A stretch of 64,000 nt of DNA from Alcanivorax sp. (GTDB taxonomy: Bacteria > Pseudomonadota > Gammaproteobacteria > Pseudomonadales > Alcanivoracaceae). The position numbers and the translations under genes are program-made. Below the pieces are notes generated by a model, which was given only the letters and a program-made list of their open reading frames with translations, was not told where the DNA came from and searched no databases. Location: NCBI RefSeq assembly GCF_002726155.1, contig NZ_PBSH01000004.1, forward strand, positions 80,713-144,712, in the 5' to 3' direction. Within the stretch, counting starts at the first letter, position 1; each line of letters starts with the position of its first letter. Of this stretch, positions 36,735 to 46,708 are shown piece by piece.

Positions 36735-36913
36735 AGTCTATCTACTCTCCAGGGGATCCAGCGCGCGGCGCCAGTAATTCACGGAAATTAAACTCCGGTT
36801 GATTCTACATAAGCCGGAGCCATTGGGGTAATCAGCGGGGAATAAAGACGGGCAAAGAGGCTTTGCCCCGGACAGGAAGAGTGCCGCCAACCTGGCGGGC
36901 GGCGGCAGGAGAA

Positions 36914-37561
36914 TCAGTCCCAACCAGAAATGGCTTGCTGGGCGCTTCCATTCATGGGGCGGGCCACCAGCCCGGTAGGCCCCACATTGACCTCAAACAA
37001 GGCACCATCCGCCATGGGCAGATAAGCCGCGCTACCGTAGCGGGCATCAATAATCAGGCTCCAGCCTTCTTTTGCCAGTAACCACACATCCAGACCAACC
37101 GGATCGCGATGCAGGCTATAAACGGTACGTTCGCGGGAGCGCTCATCTTCCAGGGCGTAATAACGCCCCTGGATACGGTCCAATTGATAACCCGGCTTCA
37201 GGCCCAGCAGGCTGAAAGGCATCTTCCACTTGATCACGCGGGCATCCAGTTGCCATTGATCGCCTTTCAACCGGAAGTCTTCAGCGCTACCGTCTGTGCG
37301 GGTGACTGTAGCAATAAAGGACTGATCACCGGATTCGCGAAAGCTGACTGTGGCCACCGAGACTTCCTGGGCATATTCCTTGTAGCCGTAGAGGTTCAGC
37401 GCAAAGACACTCATATAAATGGCCAACACCACCAGCAACAGCCCAGCGGTGCCTTTCAGCCATTGCAGCACCCACTTCTGGCGCAGCAATACCCAGGCGC
37501 CCAGCAAAACGAACAGAAGACTGAAAGCGATAAGCACCAGGGGTGCCAGGGTGTAGTTCAT
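36914..37561 (-). CDS. Membrane protein of unknown function
   Basis: A 215-residue protein with two N-terminal transmembrane helices (APLVLIAFSLLFVLLGAWVLL and GLLLVVLAIYMSVFALNLYGY) and a soluble beta-rich C-terminal domain of about 150 residues (for example VATVSFRESGDQSFIATVTR), likely periplasmic. Some Pseudomonas relatives are labelled multidrug-efflux-like, but no transporter motif is visible. AAGGA lies 7 bases before the ATG at 37561. It starts 12 bases after the nudC stop, so the two are probably one operon. Confidence 0.7.
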   Translation of the reverse strand: MNYTLAPLVLIAFSLLFVLLGAWVLLRQKWVLQWLKGTAGLLLVVLAIYMSVFALNLYGYKEYAQEVSVATVSFRESGDQSFIATVTRTDGSAEDFRLKGDQWQLDARVIKWKMPFSLLGLKPGYQLDRIQGRYYALEDERSRERTVYSLHRDPVGLDVWLLAKEGWSLIIDARYGSAAYLPMADGALFEVNVGPTGLVARPMNGSAQQAISGWD

Positions 37562-37573
37562 ACTCAAATCCTT

Positions 37574-38374
37574 CTAGAAACGGGCTATCCATTGGTCAAT
37601 CAGTGAGCGGGCAATACTGCCCGGCGGCGGCACCATGGGAAGGTCCTGATAATGGAACCAGGCGGCATCAACGATTTCATCGTCATCGATGCGAATCTCC
37701 CCGCCCGCGTATTCCGCCATGAAACCCAGCATCAGGGAATGCGGAAACGGCCACGACTGACTATTCAGGTACTGTAAATTCTTCACTGATATGCCGCTTT
37801 CTTCCATGACCTCCCGTGCCAACGCTTGCTCCGCTGTTTCTCCCGCCTCCATAAATCCGGCCAGGCAGGAATAAAACCCCTCGGGGAAACGGGCAGAGCG
37901 TCCCAGCAACGCATGCTCACCATCAGTAACCAGCGTGATGATGCAGGGAGTAATCCGTGGGTACTGGAAATAGCCGCAGCCCGCACAGGTCATCGCCAAA
38001 TCACGGGGATGTGGCTCTGTGGGTGAGCCGCAGCGACTACAAAAACGGTGATTCTGCCGCCAGCTCAAAAACTGCAGGGCCCGGCTGGCCATGGAAAATT
38101 CGGCATCGCTGAATGTCGTGCCGATCAGGCGGCGCAGTGGTACGCGCTGTAACTGGCCGTCATCGAATTCATGGCGGGACAACTCGCAGACATAACAGGG
38201 CTGGCCGGACAGAAAACCCAGAAAATGGTAATCCGGGTGCTGACGAAGCCACTTGGCGGGCAGTTCCGGGAACTGCCAGTCCGCCTGGCTGGAAATCATT
38301 ACATCCTGTTCATGGATGACATAGCAGCGCGCACTATCGGCGTCTTGGGGTTCCGGGCTGGAAAGATCAATCAT
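37574..38374 (-). CDS. nudC: NADH pyrophosphatase / RNA decapping hydrolase
   Basis: NudC hydrolyses NAD(H) to NMN(H) and AMP, and removes NAD caps from RNA. The 266-residue protein has an N-terminal domain, a zinc ribbon (FCSRCGS and MTCAGCGYFQYP, four Cys) and the Nudix box GFMEAGETAEQALAREVMEE. The specificity motif SQSWPFPHSLMLGF follows; the usual SQPWPFP has Ser in place of Pro. It is the first gene of a likely two-gene operon with the membrane protein. Confidence 0.93.
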   Translation of the reverse strand: MIDLSSPEPQDADSARCYVIHEQDVMISSQADWQFPELPAKWLRQHPDYHFLGFLSGQPCYVCELSRHEFDDGQLQRVPLRRLIGTTFSDAEFSMASRALQFLSWRQNHRFCSRCGSPTEPHPRDLAMTCAGCGYFQYPRITPCIITLVTDGEHALLGRSARFPEGFYSCLAGFMEAGETAEQALAREVMEESGISVKNLQYLNSQSWPFPHSLMLGFMAEYAGGEIRIDDDEIVDAAWFHYQDLPMVPPPGSIARSLIDQWIARF

Positions 38375-38410
38375 GGCGGTCTCATGCGACGTTGTTCATG
38401 CGGCGAAAAC

Positions 38411-40090
38411 TCAGGCGACTTTTGACACCGGAAAGCCTAATGCATTCATGCTTTCCTCAGCCACCTCCAGCACGCCGTCACCAATGGGTTTCTGCTCTTC
38501 CATGCTTTCCAGGTAGTAATCCACTCCGGTCAGGGCATCCGCAAGGGTTTCCATGTTTTCCCGGGTAGGCACCTGATCACCGCCAAGCAACCGGTTGCTG
38601 ATGTATTTGTGGCACGCCTCGGTAACCGCTTTGGCCCGATCCAGTTCCAGGAACATCAAGCCGCCCGCAATCGAGGCGAACGTGCCCGGCAGGTTGGACA
38701 GATGCATGGCATCCCAGTTGTTATCCATGAACGAGGAAATAGACCGCTTGGCCAACGCCAAGCCGGCGCGGCACTCACCCACCACTGTCATACGGGCGTC
38801 GTCCAGTTGGTAGAGGGATATATTGGTATTGTTGGCCGTACGATGGACATCATCTTCCGGGCTGATGCTGCGCTCCAGGCCCGCCACCACGTTCTCCACG
38901 ATCAGAAGATCATCGACCAGGCCATGGAACGCCTCACCTTCCACATTCTGATCAGGCGCCCATTGGGACACTTCCCTGGCCCGCAGTTTGATCGCCCGCG
39001 ATTCGTCGTCCTTGTTGATCATGTCCAGGGTGCTACCCAGACGATTCAGGCTGGCGGCGACCGATTGGTAATTGGTGTCGGCAACGCCCTGGGAAGCCAA
39101 ATCCAGGCTTTCCTTCAAATCCGCAATTTCATCTCGCATGGCGCTGGCCACAGAGCGGATCACCGAGCCGCTCGCGCCGGTCATCAGTGCCAGCTCGCGC
39201 TGCAAGACGGTATCGCTGACTTCGGACTTCAGACCAAACGCCTGCTTCACATCGCCAATGGTTCCGCTGTCTTCAGCAGATAACGAGACGATAAACAGGC
39301 TCTCCTTGATCAGCAGCAACGGCGCCTCTTCCGTCACCGCCTGATCGCCATCATAGACCAGCTTCTTGAGCTGGCGATCGTATTGGGACAACAGGGCCTT
39401 GCGAGCCGGGGTGATGGCCATTTGGTCGCAATACATGGCCGTCAGCACCGACTGGGCCACCCACAGGAAACGGCTCAAACCGCATTGGCCTGCCGCCCGA
39501 TCCAGACGCACCAGCGCCCGGGCCATCAATTTGAGATTAGTGGCATTATTCTGCCCACGAAGAACACCCAGTAGCCCAACCTGATACATATGACGTAAAC
39601 GACGGGCCAGATCTGACAACTCGCTAACCGACATCTCTCGCTGGGGCGCTTCAGGCGTGCGCTGACGGGACAGATCAGCACTGAAGAAATGGCTTTCCTG
39701 AATCAGCCCCTTTCCACCAGAACGGCGCAACTCATTGATACCACCGATCAACAAGGCAGGCAGTGTTCGGTTCTTCAGCTGCACATAATCGAAATAGCGG
39801 GTCAGCAGGACAATCGCATTGCTCAGCGCCTGGATGCGGGCGTCAGACACTTTGTCCTGTAGCTCCCGCGCGGCCAGGGCCATTTCTTCACTCATTAAGG
39901 CTGCCGCAGGCAGCTCAACCACTTGGCAGATACCGCGAAGCTGCTGAAAGGCTTGCGCACAATGCTGCAACTCATCCTGACGACTACGGTCATCCGAGAA
40001 CGCTTCAAGCTGGTTTTCGGCTTCCGTCAGGGTGGTATCTATCGCTTCCTTGAGAAAAGTCAGGGAGGTGGTATTTGTTATGGCAACCAT
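38411..40090 (-). CDS. Orphan protein like the ChpA/PilL N-terminal region (degenerate Hpt)
   Basis: A 559-residue, almost wholly helical soluble protein. Its first 300 residues follow the N-terminal part of ChpA, the hybrid kinase of the Pil-Chp twitching system: VVELPAAALMSEEMALAA, INELRRSGGKGLIQESHFF and the later LARRLRHMYQVGLLGVLRGQN. The first Hpt-like helix reads FQQLRG (residues 48-53), where an Hpt would have HxLKG, so the phosphorylatable His is missing. There is no CheA kinase, P5 or receiver domain: the protein ends cleanly at a stop. A GGAGAG site precedes the ATG. It could be a scaffold or phosphorelay decoy. Confidence 0.65.
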   Translation of the reverse strand: MVAITNTTSLTFLKEAIDTTLTEAENQLEAFSDDRSRQDELQHCAQAFQQLRGICQVVELPAAALMSEEMALAARELQDKVSDARIQALSNAIVLLTRYFDYVQLKNRTLPALLIGGINELRRSGGKGLIQESHFFSADLSRQRTPEAPQREMSVSELSDLARRLRHMYQVGLLGVLRGQNNATNLKLMARALVRLDRAAGQCGLSRFLWVAQSVLTAMYCDQMAITPARKALLSQYDRQLKKLVYDGDQAVTEEAPLLLIKESLFIVSLSAEDSGTIGDVKQAFGLKSEVSDTVLQRELALMTGASGSVIRSVASAMRDEIADLKESLDLASQGVADTNYQSVAASLNRLGSTLDMINKDDESRAIKLRAREVSQWAPDQNVEGEAFHGLVDDLLIVENVVAGLERSISPEDDVHRTANNTNISLYQLDDARMTVVGECRAGLALAKRSISSFMDNNWDAMHLSNLPGTFASIAGGLMFLELDRAKAVTEACHKYISNRLLGGDQVPTRENMETLADALTGVDYYLESMEEQKPIGDGVLEVAEESMNALGFPVSKVA

Positions 40091-40473
40091 GGACTCTCCG
40101 CAAGCACCAAACTGTTATTATCATCGGGTTCGTTCCGTTAGGTGCGCAAACCCCCGGATACGCCCGCAATCAACATAATAGGATTGTAAAACAAGGCGCA
40201 TCAACTTTTGCACGTCATCAAAGACTGCGTCAACTTTCATTTGTAAGCAACTGATTTATTGATGATTTGTTAACCTGCCCACACTCCTTTCCCACACCGA
40301 GGCTGGCTGTGCTGTATGCGCCACGGGCAGCCACGTCAATCCCTCCATTGATCTAAGACAAATTGCCCCCTGTTTGCACTGTACTGGGGCATGGCAAGTC
40401 CTTATCATTGCCGCGCCCGTATTCCATGCACTGCGGGCGCTCTTTCCCATTTGCCGTTCAGCAGGAACCCGTC
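40091..40473. other. Divergent intergenic region, ChpA-like gene / nhaB
   Basis: A 383-base AT-richer region without a credible gene. It contains one FNR/Anr-like site (40348-40361). From 40165 to 40270 it is notably AT-rich, consistent with promoters for both genes, but no hexamer pair is convincing. Confidence 0.5.
40348..40361. promoter_or_regulatory. FNR/Anr-like box upstream of nhaB
   Basis: TTGATCTAAGACAA matches the FNR/Anr consensus TTGAT-N4-ATCAA at nine of ten fixed positions. It lies 113 bases before the nhaB start. A single match of this kind can arise by chance. Confidence 0.3.
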
Positions 40474-42066
40474 ATGTCAGCCACGCTAGGCCGCGCCTTT
40501 ATTCAGAACTTCCTGGGGCAGGCCCCCGCCTGGTACAAGTACACCATCGTTGCCTTCCTGCTGATCAACCCCCTGGTGGCCCTGGCACTGGGCCCCGTAA
40601 CGGCAGGCTGGCTGCTGCTTGCCGAGTTCATTTTCACCCTGGCCATGGCGCTCAAGTGCTATCCCCTGCAACCCGGCGGCCTACTGGCCATTGAAGCCGT
40701 CATGATCGGCCTCACCTCCGCCGACACCGTCCTGCACAAGGTGGTAGGCAATATCGAAGTGATGTTGCTGCTGATTTTCATGGTCGCGGGCATTTTCTTC
40801 CTGAAAGACCTGCTGCTGTTCATGTTCACCCGTCTCCTGCTGGGCGTGAAATCCAAGGTAACCCTGAGCCTGCTGTTCTGTGCCGCCGCCGCCCTGCTCT
40901 CGGCCTTTCTTGACGCACTGACCGTGACCGCCGTAGTCATTGCCGTGTGCACCGGCTTCTATGGCATTTACCACAAGGTGGCCTCCGGCAAGACGTTCCA
41001 GCAGAAACACGACCATGGCGATGATACCTCCGTTGAAGAACTGCACCGCGAAGACCTGCGCCGGTTCCGCTCTTTTCTGCGCAGCTTGCTCATGCACGCG
41101 GCGGTGGGCACCGCACTGGGTGGCGTCTGCACCTTGGTGGGCGAGCCGCAGAACCTGTTGATTGCCAACAAAGCGGGCTGGGAATTCGGTGAGTTCTTCC
41201 TTCGCATGGCTCCCATCACCCTGCCGGTACTGGCGATGGGCCTGTTGACCTGTGTGTTTCTGGAAATCAGCGGCAGCTTTGGTTACGGCGAAGACATCCC
41301 CGAAAAAGTTCGCGGCATCATGCGTCAGTACGCCCTGGAGCAAGACCGTAAACGCACCCCGCAAAACCGGGCCGCACTGGTCATTCAAGCCATTACCGCC
41401 GTGTGGCTGGTGGTCGCTCTGGCAACCCACGCCGCTTCTGTTGGGCTGGTCGGGCTCACCGTCATCATTCTGGCCACCTCCTTCACCGGGATCATCGAAG
41501 AGCACCGCCTGGGGGCCGCCTTCGAAGAAGCTCTGCCTTTCACCGCCTTGCTCACGGTGTTCTTCGCCGTGGTGGCGGTCATTGCGGACCAACAGCTATT
41601 CGCACCAGTCATTGAATATGTACTGACCCTGGACAAACAGGTTCAAGGGCCCGCCTTCTACATGGCCAATGGTGTACTGTCGGCGGTGTCCGACAACGTC
41701 TTTGTGGCCACGGTCTATGTCGATGAAGTGGGTCAGGCGCTACTCAAGAACGAAATTGACCGGGATACGTTCGATCTGCTGGCCGTTGCCATCAACACCG
41801 GTACCAATATCCCGTCGGTGGCGACCCCCAACGGCCAAGCCGCGTTTCTGTTCCTGCTCACCTCGGCGCTGGCGCCGCTGGTGCGGCTCTCCTACGGGCG
41901 CATGGTGGTGATGGCGCTGCCTTACACTCTGGTCATGTCGGTGACTGGCCTGATCATGACCGCCACCGCCCTTGAGCCGGCCACCAACTACATGTACGAC
42001 AATGGCTGGATTCAACACCACCAGGTAGACGATCTTCAGGACACACCGGTCATCCCGGGGCACTGA
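40474..42066 (+). CDS. nhaB: Na+/H+ antiporter NhaB
   Basis: NhaB exports sodium in exchange for protons, giving salt and pH tolerance expected of a marine organism. The 530-residue protein starts [22 protein letters not shown], a strongly conserved NhaB N-terminus. It has about 12 transmembrane segments, with conserved [17 protein letters not shown] and [16 protein letters not shown] motifs and the C-terminal [26 protein letters not shown] lies before the ATG at 40474. The gene is monocistronic and convergent with dnaQ. Confidence 0.94.
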   Translation: MSATLGRAFIQNFLGQAPAWYKYTIVAFLLINPLVALALGPVTAGWLLLAEFIFTLAMALKCYPLQPGGLLAIEAVMIGLTSADTVLHKVVGNIEVMLLLIFMVAGIFFLKDLLLFMFTRLLLGVKSKVTLSLLFCAAAALLSAFLDALTVTAVVIAVCTGFYGIYHKVASGKTFQQKHDHGDDTSVEELHREDLRRFRSFLRSLLMHAAVGTALGGVCTLVGEPQNLLIANKAGWEFGEFFLRMAPITLPVLAMGLLTCVFLEISGSFGYGEDIPEKVRGIMRQYALEQDRKRTPQNRAALVIQAITAVWLVVALATHAASVGLVGLTVIILATSFTGIIEEHRLGAAFEEALPFTALLTVFFAVVAVIADQQLFAPVIEYVLTLDKQVQGPAFYMANGVLSAVSDNVFVATVYVDEVGQALLKNEIDRDTFDLLAVAINTGTNIPSVATPNGQAAFLFLLTSALAPLVRLSYGRMVVMALPYTLVMSVTGLIMTATALEPATNYMYDNGWIQHHQVDDLQDTPVIPGH

Positions 42067-42116
42067 TCTGCCCCGGCTTTACCGGCATAAAGGGACTATT
42101 CGGAGAAAGGAGGCAA

Positions 42117-42150
42117 CAGGCCGAAGGTGCCGCGCTAGCGGCATGGCCTG
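42117..42150. terminator. Possible terminator hairpin, nhaB / dnaQ
   Basis: CAGGCC...GGCCTG enclose an inner TGCCGC-GCTA-GCGGCA pairing, a two-part stem between the convergent genes. No T run follows on either strand, so a Rho-independent role is uncertain. Confidence 0.4.
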
Positions 42151-42177
42151 TCCAGACGCTGCTGTTTGTTGTAACTG

Positions 42178-42924
42178 CTACTGCAATGGCGTATCCGTGT
42201 CGCTCTCTGTCAGGTTCTGCCAAACCGTAGGCTCTCCATTCTTTCCCGCAATGGCAGTCAACTTGTCCCTGTGGCGCTGTATTTCACTTTCGTTGGCGCG
42301 CACCACGGAAAGCGGCGAGCGCTCCCCGCTCAAGCGTCTGATCGCCTCTGCAGCCGCCTCACCACCCTGCTCACTGCTATCACCACCGCCTGAAAACAGG
42401 CGGGTCTGCCCGCCGGTCATAGCCAGGTAAACGTCCGCCAGAATTTCCGCATCCAGCAAGGCGCCGTGCAACTCTCGATGGCCGTTTTCAACGAAATAAC
42501 GACGGCACAACGCGTCCAGGTTATTTTTCTGTCCCGGATGTTTCTGGCGAGCCATTACCAGGGTATCCAGCACCCCACAACGCTGCTCAATGGTCCCATA
42601 CCGTGCGCCAAGCCGGCGCAACTCATGATTAAGGAAACCCACATCAAAGGGCGCGTTATGGATAACCAGCTCCGCCCCGTCGACAAAAGCCAGAAATTCG
42701 TCCACCACTTTGTCGAAGGTAGGCTTGTCCGCCAGAAACTCGGTGCTGATGCCATGGACCGCCAGCGCGCCAGCATCGATTTCCCGTTCAGGGTTCAGAT
42801 AAAGGTGCAGGTTATTGCCGGTCAGGCGGCGATTCTCCATCTCCACGCAACCAATTTCGATCACCCGGTGCCCGTCATTGGGCTCCAGGCCGGTAGTTTC
42901 CGTATCCAGTACAACCTGACGCAT
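42178..42924 (-). CDS. dnaQ: DNA polymerase III epsilon subunit (proofreading exonuclease)
   Basis: DnaQ is the 3'-5' exonuclease of the replicative polymerase. The 248-residue protein shows ExoI (VVLDTETTGLEP, D7 and E9), ExoII (VIHNAPFDVGFLNHEL) and ExoIII (HGALLDAEILADVYL with the HxxxxD pattern). A C-terminal segment that binds the polymerase alpha subunit follows. Its ATG shares a base with the rnhA stop (TAATG), so rnhA and dnaQ are translationally coupled, an arrangement also found in other gammaproteobacteria. Confidence 0.95.
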   Translation of the reverse strand: MRQVVLDTETTGLEPNDGHRVIEIGCVEMENRRLTGNNLHLYLNPEREIDAGALAVHGISTEFLADKPTFDKVVDEFLAFVDGAELVIHNAPFDVGFLNHELRRLGARYGTIEQRCGVLDTLVMARQKHPGQKNNLDALCRRYFVENGHRELHGALLDAEILADVYLAMTGGQTRLFSGGGDSSEQGGEAAAEAIRRLSGERSPLSVVRANESEIQRHRDKLTAIAGKNGEPTVWQNLTESDTDTPLQ

Positions 42925-43376
42925 TAGCCTGCTCGCCCTTGCTGTTTCATTTCATCAATACCCCGGTTGGCCAACGCATCGGCCCGTTCATTGCCCGGGT
43001 GGCCACTGTGGCCCTTGACCCACTGCCAATCGATTTCGTGGCGCTGCACCGCTGCATCGAGACGCTGCCACAGATCCACATTCTTCACCGGCTGCTTCGA
43101 GGCCGTTTTCCAGCCACGCTTTTTCCAGTTCGCCATCCACTGGGTGATGCCGTCCATGACGTATTTGGAGTCCGTCGTCAGTACCACCTGACAGGGAGCA
43201 TTGAGGGTCTCCAGGGCCACGATGGCGGCCATTAGCTCCATGCGGTTGTTAGTGGTCTCCGGCTCACCACCGAATAATTCCTTCTCCTTGTCACCGTAAA
43301 GGAGAATGGCGCCCCAGCCACCCGGGCCGGGATTACCGCGACACGCGCCGTCGGTATAGATAATCACGTTCTTCAA
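42924..43376 (-). CDS. rnhA: Ribonuclease HI
   Basis: RnhA cuts the RNA strand of RNA-DNA hybrids. The 150-residue protein shows [16 protein letters not shown] (first catalytic Asp, D9), [13 protein letters not shown] (Glu), [12 protein letters not shown] (Asp) and [18 protein letters not shown] (His and last Asp). Length and motifs are those of the canonical enzyme. It sits 4 bases after the methyltransferase gene and overlaps dnaQ by one base, forming a three-gene minus-strand operon. Confidence 0.97.
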   Translation of the reverse strand: MKNVIIYTDGACRGNPGPGGWGAILLYGDKEKELFGGEPETTNNRMELMAAIVALETLNAPCQVVLTTDSKYVMDGITQWMANWKKRGWKTASKQPVKNVDLWQRLDAAVQRHEIDWQWVKGHSGHPGNERADALANRGIDEMKQQGRAG

Positions 43377-43380
43377 AGAC

Positions 43381-44157
43381 TCAAGACTCCCTGTTCTGCT
43401 GGCCCCAGCGGGCCACCGGTACCGGCACCACGGTATTGCGTGGCACCTTGCGTTGTCGTGTGGCCAACGGACGCACTACGCCGGCCCGTTTTCTTGCCAC
43501 CAGAAGGTATGTATTGCCGTGACGCGGCCAGAGGAAACGGCCCAGCCAGTCCAGCAGGCGCACCCGGCTACGGCCACGATCGGACAGCGGCATAGTATAG
43601 AAGCCACTGGCCATGCCATCGACCTCAAATCCCAGAACCTGCAACCAGTCGGTTAACCTGTTGGGGCGATAATAGCGCCCCATCCACCCCGGAGACTTCC
43701 ACCAGAGCAGCCACCGGGCCAGCCCCATCACACTGACGGGATGAAACCCGATGATCGCCATCTTGCCGCCCGGCGCCATGCAGCGCGACGCTTCACGCAG
43801 TGCCTGATGAGGGTCCGCGGCAAAATCCATGGTGTGGTGCAGCAACAGCACATCCACACTGCTTTTCGCGATCGGCAACAGATCCAGCCGCGACTGCAGT
43901 TTCACCCCGGTAAAACCAGGCGGTGCAATACTGGTTTGCCAGCGCAGCGGCGATTCCGACAGGAAATCACGGCCGCCGCCGGCGTAAATCGCCACCGCGC
44001 GCTGCCCCGCCTGGCTGCGCAGCCACTCGGTCAGCATGGCTTTTTCTTCGCTCAACAAGGCCTGCCCGGGCTCACTGTCGAGCCATTCATCGAAACCCCT
44101 TCCCAATTCGCCGGAGGAAGCATTGAACGAGATACGGTTGAGTGGAGGTAGCTGCAT
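43381..44157 (-). CDS. SAM-dependent methyltransferase-like protein, gloB-rnhA neighbour
   Basis: A 258-residue class I methyltransferase-like protein conserved between gloB and rnhA in pseudomonads. It has a divergent motif I ([11 protein letters not shown] in place of the usual Gly-rich loop), [21 protein letters not shown] at the motif IV position and [16 protein letters not shown] after it, with a basic C-terminus. The weak SAM motif raises the question of whether it is catalytic. The ATG at 44157 matches the family start (MQLPPLNR). It starts 97 bases from the divergent gloB and leads the rnhA-dnaQ operon. Confidence 0.75.
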   Translation of the reverse strand: MQLPPLNRISFNASSGELGRGFDEWLDSEPGQALLSEEKAMLTEWLRSQAGQRAVAIYAGGGRDFLSESPLRWQTSIAPPGFTGVKLQSRLDLLPIAKSSVDVLLLHHTMDFAADPHQALREASRCMAPGGKMAIIGFHPVSVMGLARWLLWWKSPGWMGRYYRPNRLTDWLQVLGFEVDGMASGFYTMPLSDRGRSRVRLLDWLGRFLWPRHGNTYLLVARKRAGVVRPLATRQRKVPRNTVVPVPVARWGQQNRES

Positions 44158-44254
44158 AACGGACAATCTCTTGATCCATGAATGCGTGAGCCGGATGATG
44201 AAGCACCGAAACAGGTGCCAACTGACCTGCTTACAGACAGGAGCGTACCACGAC

Positions 44255-45028
44255 ATGACAGCCAGCCCTATCGCTATCCCCGCCTTCAATGACAACTATA
44301 TCTGGGCATTTCATCAACAGGATCAATGTGTTGTCGTCGATCCCGGCGACGCCGAACCAGTGGAACGCTACCTGAGCGAAAACGGGCTGTCCCTGTCCGC
44401 CCTGCTGATCACTCACCACCACCCCGACCATGTAGGCGGTATCGCAGCATTGATCAAAGACCGGGATATTCCCGTGTACGGCCCCGCGGCGGAATCCATT
44501 CCAGCCATGAGCCACCCGCTGCGCGACGGCGATACCGTCACCCCCGCCGGTACCGACCTTGCATTCTCTGTCATCGCCGTACCGGGCCACACCCTGGGCC
44601 ATATCGCCTTTTTCAACGCGGCACAGGGCTGGCTATTCTGCGGTGACACCCTCTTTGCCGGCGGCTGTGGCCGTCTGTTCGAAGGCACGCCGGAGCAAAT
44701 GCTCCACTCACTTCGGCGCCTGGCCGCCCTGCCTGATAGTACTCAGGTGTTCTGTGCCCACGAATACACCCAGGCCAACCTGACCTTCGCCGCCGCCGTC
44801 ACCCCGGAAGACGCCGCCGTGCAGGCGCGCTTGCAGGCCGTCATCGATTTGCGCCAAAAAGGTAAAATCTCACTGCCTTCCACCCTCGCGGAAGAAAAAG
44901 CGACCAACCCGTTTTTACGCAGTGATGACAAAGACTTGAAAGATTCCTGTCAGCGCCACGAGCCAGAATGCGGGGATTCAGATATGCAGTGTTTTGCGGC
45001 CTTGCGTCGCTGGAAGGACAACTTTTAG
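44255..45028 (+). CDS. gloB: Hydroxyacylglutathione hydrolase (glyoxalase II)
   Basis: GloB hydrolyses S-lactoylglutathione to lactate and glutathione, completing methylglyoxal detoxification. The 257-residue protein has the metallo-beta-lactamase core: LLITHHHPDHVGG (metal-binding THxHxDH), VPGHTLGHIAF, FCGDTLFAGGCGRLFEG and CAHEYTQANLTFA. Its C-terminal glutathione-binding end (NPFLRSDD, FAALRRWKDNF) is typical. The ATG at 44255 has AGGAG upstream. mltD begins 63 bases after the stop. Confidence 0.95.
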   Translation: MTASPIAIPAFNDNYIWAFHQQDQCVVVDPGDAEPVERYLSENGLSLSALLITHHHPDHVGGIAALIKDRDIPVYGPAAESIPAMSHPLRDGDTVTPAGTDLAFSVIAVPGHTLGHIAFFNAAQGWLFCGDTLFAGGCGRLFEGTPEQMLHSLRRLAALPDSTQVFCAHEYTQANLTFAAAVTPEDAAVQARLQAVIDLRQKGKISLPSTLAEEKATNPFLRSDDKDLKDSCQRHEPECGDSDMQCFAALRRWKDNF

Positions 45029-45091
45029 CGCCTCGTCCTTGCCGTGCCGCCTATCCGTCGCCAGAATGCATGAAATTTTTAGCGTTACTCC

Positions 45092-46708
45092 ATGATTATG
45101 AAAAAAATTATTCCTTTAGCCTTTTTTCTCGGGCTGGGGGTTCTTGGTGGTTGTGCAACCAATAAGACCCTTGAAGATCTCCCCCCCATGCCGGCAGCAG
45201 AGCCTTCCGTGGATGACGTCAACCTGGCCAACGGCATGGACGAACCCGACCCGGTAGAGGATGTCAAAAAGCAGACGACGGACAACGATGATCTGTGGAT
45301 ACGTCTGCGTGCTGGTTACGGGCTGGATCTGACCATCGAAAATGACCGGATTCGCGTACAGCGCGACTGGTACGCACGCCATCCGCAGTATTTCACCCGC
45401 GTCACCACCCGCTCCGAGCGTTACCTGCATTACATCATCGAACAGGCCGAAGCCCGCGACATGCCGTTGGAGCTGGCGCTACTGCCCATCGTCGAGAGTG
45501 CGTTTGATCCCTTCGCCTATTCCCACGGCCGCGCCGCCGGACCCTGGCAGTTTATTCCCTCCACCGGTGACTATTTCGGCATGCAGCGCACCTGGTGGGA
45601 AGACCAGCGCCGCGACATTCTCAAGTCCACCAACGCCGCGCTGGATTACCTGCAGAAACTGTCCAACCGTTTTGATGGCGACTGGCTGTTGGCCCTGGCC
45701 TCCTACAACGCTGGTGGCGGCACCGTGTCCCGCGCCATCCGCCGTAACGAAGAAGCCGGTAAACCCACCAATTTCTGGAACCTGAATCTGCCCCGCGAAA
45801 CCACCGCCTACGTGCCCAAACTGCTCGCCATCGCACAGATTGTGGCGGACCCGCAGGCCTACGGTGTGACCCTTCATCCCATCGCCAATGAGCCCTACTT
45901 CGCCACGGTGAACACCGGGGGACAGATCGACCTGGCTCAAGCCGCGCGTCTGGCAGACATCTCCGTGGAAGAGCTCTACCTGCTCAACCCGTCCTACAAC
46001 CGCTGGGCAACGTCACCGGATGGCCCTTTCCGGCTACTGGTACCCGTCGACCGGGCCGAACGGTTCCAGGCCAAACTCGCCGACTTGCCCAAGGATCAGC
46101 GCATGCAGTGGGCCCGTTACGAAATTCGTCCCGGCGATAACCTCGGCGCCATTGCACGTGAGTACCGCACCACACCGCAGGTGCTGCGCAGCATCAACCA
46201 CCTCAAGAACAACACCATCATCGCTGGCCGCACCCTGCTGATTCCGGGGCCATCCTCATCCAGCGATGACTACAGCCTTAGCGCGGAAGCACGGCTTGCC
46301 AAAAAGCAGTCGAAACAACCCAAGGGGCGCCACCGCGTCAACTACACGGTGCAGTCCGGCGATACACTGTGGGAAATCGCGCGCCGCCATAAAGTCGGTG
46401 TACCAGAGCTGGCAAAGTGGAATGGCATGGCCCCCAAGGACAGCCTGCGTGTGGGCCAGAGCCTGGCGGTCTGGACCAAAGGCAGCCTTGCAGCCAGCCC
46501 GGCCAATGTGCCTGCTGCCAGCAATCCCAATATGGTGCGTAAAGTCCGCTATGCGGTTCGCAACGGTGATTCCTTGTATGCCATTGCCGACCGCTTTAAT
46601 GTATCGGTCAACGATATAAAAAGCTGGAACAACAGTGTAGCCAGCAATCGATACATACAACCCGGGCAACGGCTGACACTCTACGTTGATATTCGCCAAA
46701 CGCACTAA
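45092..46708 (+). CDS. mltD: Membrane-bound lytic murein transglycosylase D
   Basis: MltD cuts the peptidoglycan glycan strand with formation of 1,6-anhydro ends. The 538-residue lipoprotein (MIMKKIIPLAFFLGLGVLGGC, Cys at 21) has a lytic transglycosylase domain. That domain carries ALLPIVESAFDPFAYS (catalytic Glu, about residue 134) and GPWQFIPSTGDYFGM, then LALASYNAGGGTVSRAI. Three C-terminal LysM repeats bind cell wall (starting near YEIRPGDNLGAIARE, YTVQSGDTLWEIARR and YAVRNGDSLYAIADR). The first npp gene starts inside its end. Confidence 0.95.
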   Translation: MIMKKIIPLAFFLGLGVLGGCATNKTLEDLPPMPAAEPSVDDVNLANGMDEPDPVEDVKKQTTDNDDLWIRLRAGYGLDLTIENDRIRVQRDWYARHPQYFTRVTTRSERYLHYIIEQAEARDMPLELALLPIVESAFDPFAYSHGRAAGPWQFIPSTGDYFGMQRTWWEDQRRDILKSTNAALDYLQKLSNRFDGDWLLALASYNAGGGTVSRAIRRNEEAGKPTNFWNLNLPRETTAYVPKLLAIAQIVADPQAYGVTLHPIANEPYFATVNTGGQIDLAQAARLADISVEELYLLNPSYNRWATSPDGPFRLLVPVDRAERFQAKLADLPKDQRMQWARYEIRPGDNLGAIAREYRTTPQVLRSINHLKNNTIIAGRTLLIPGPSSSSDDYSLSAEARLAKKQSKQPKGRHRVNYTVQSGDTLWEIARRHKVGVPELAKWNGMAPKDSLRVGQSLAVWTKGSLAASPANVPAASNPNMVRKVRYAVRNGDSLYAIADRFNVSVNDIKSWNNSVASNRYIQPGQRLTLYVDIRQTH

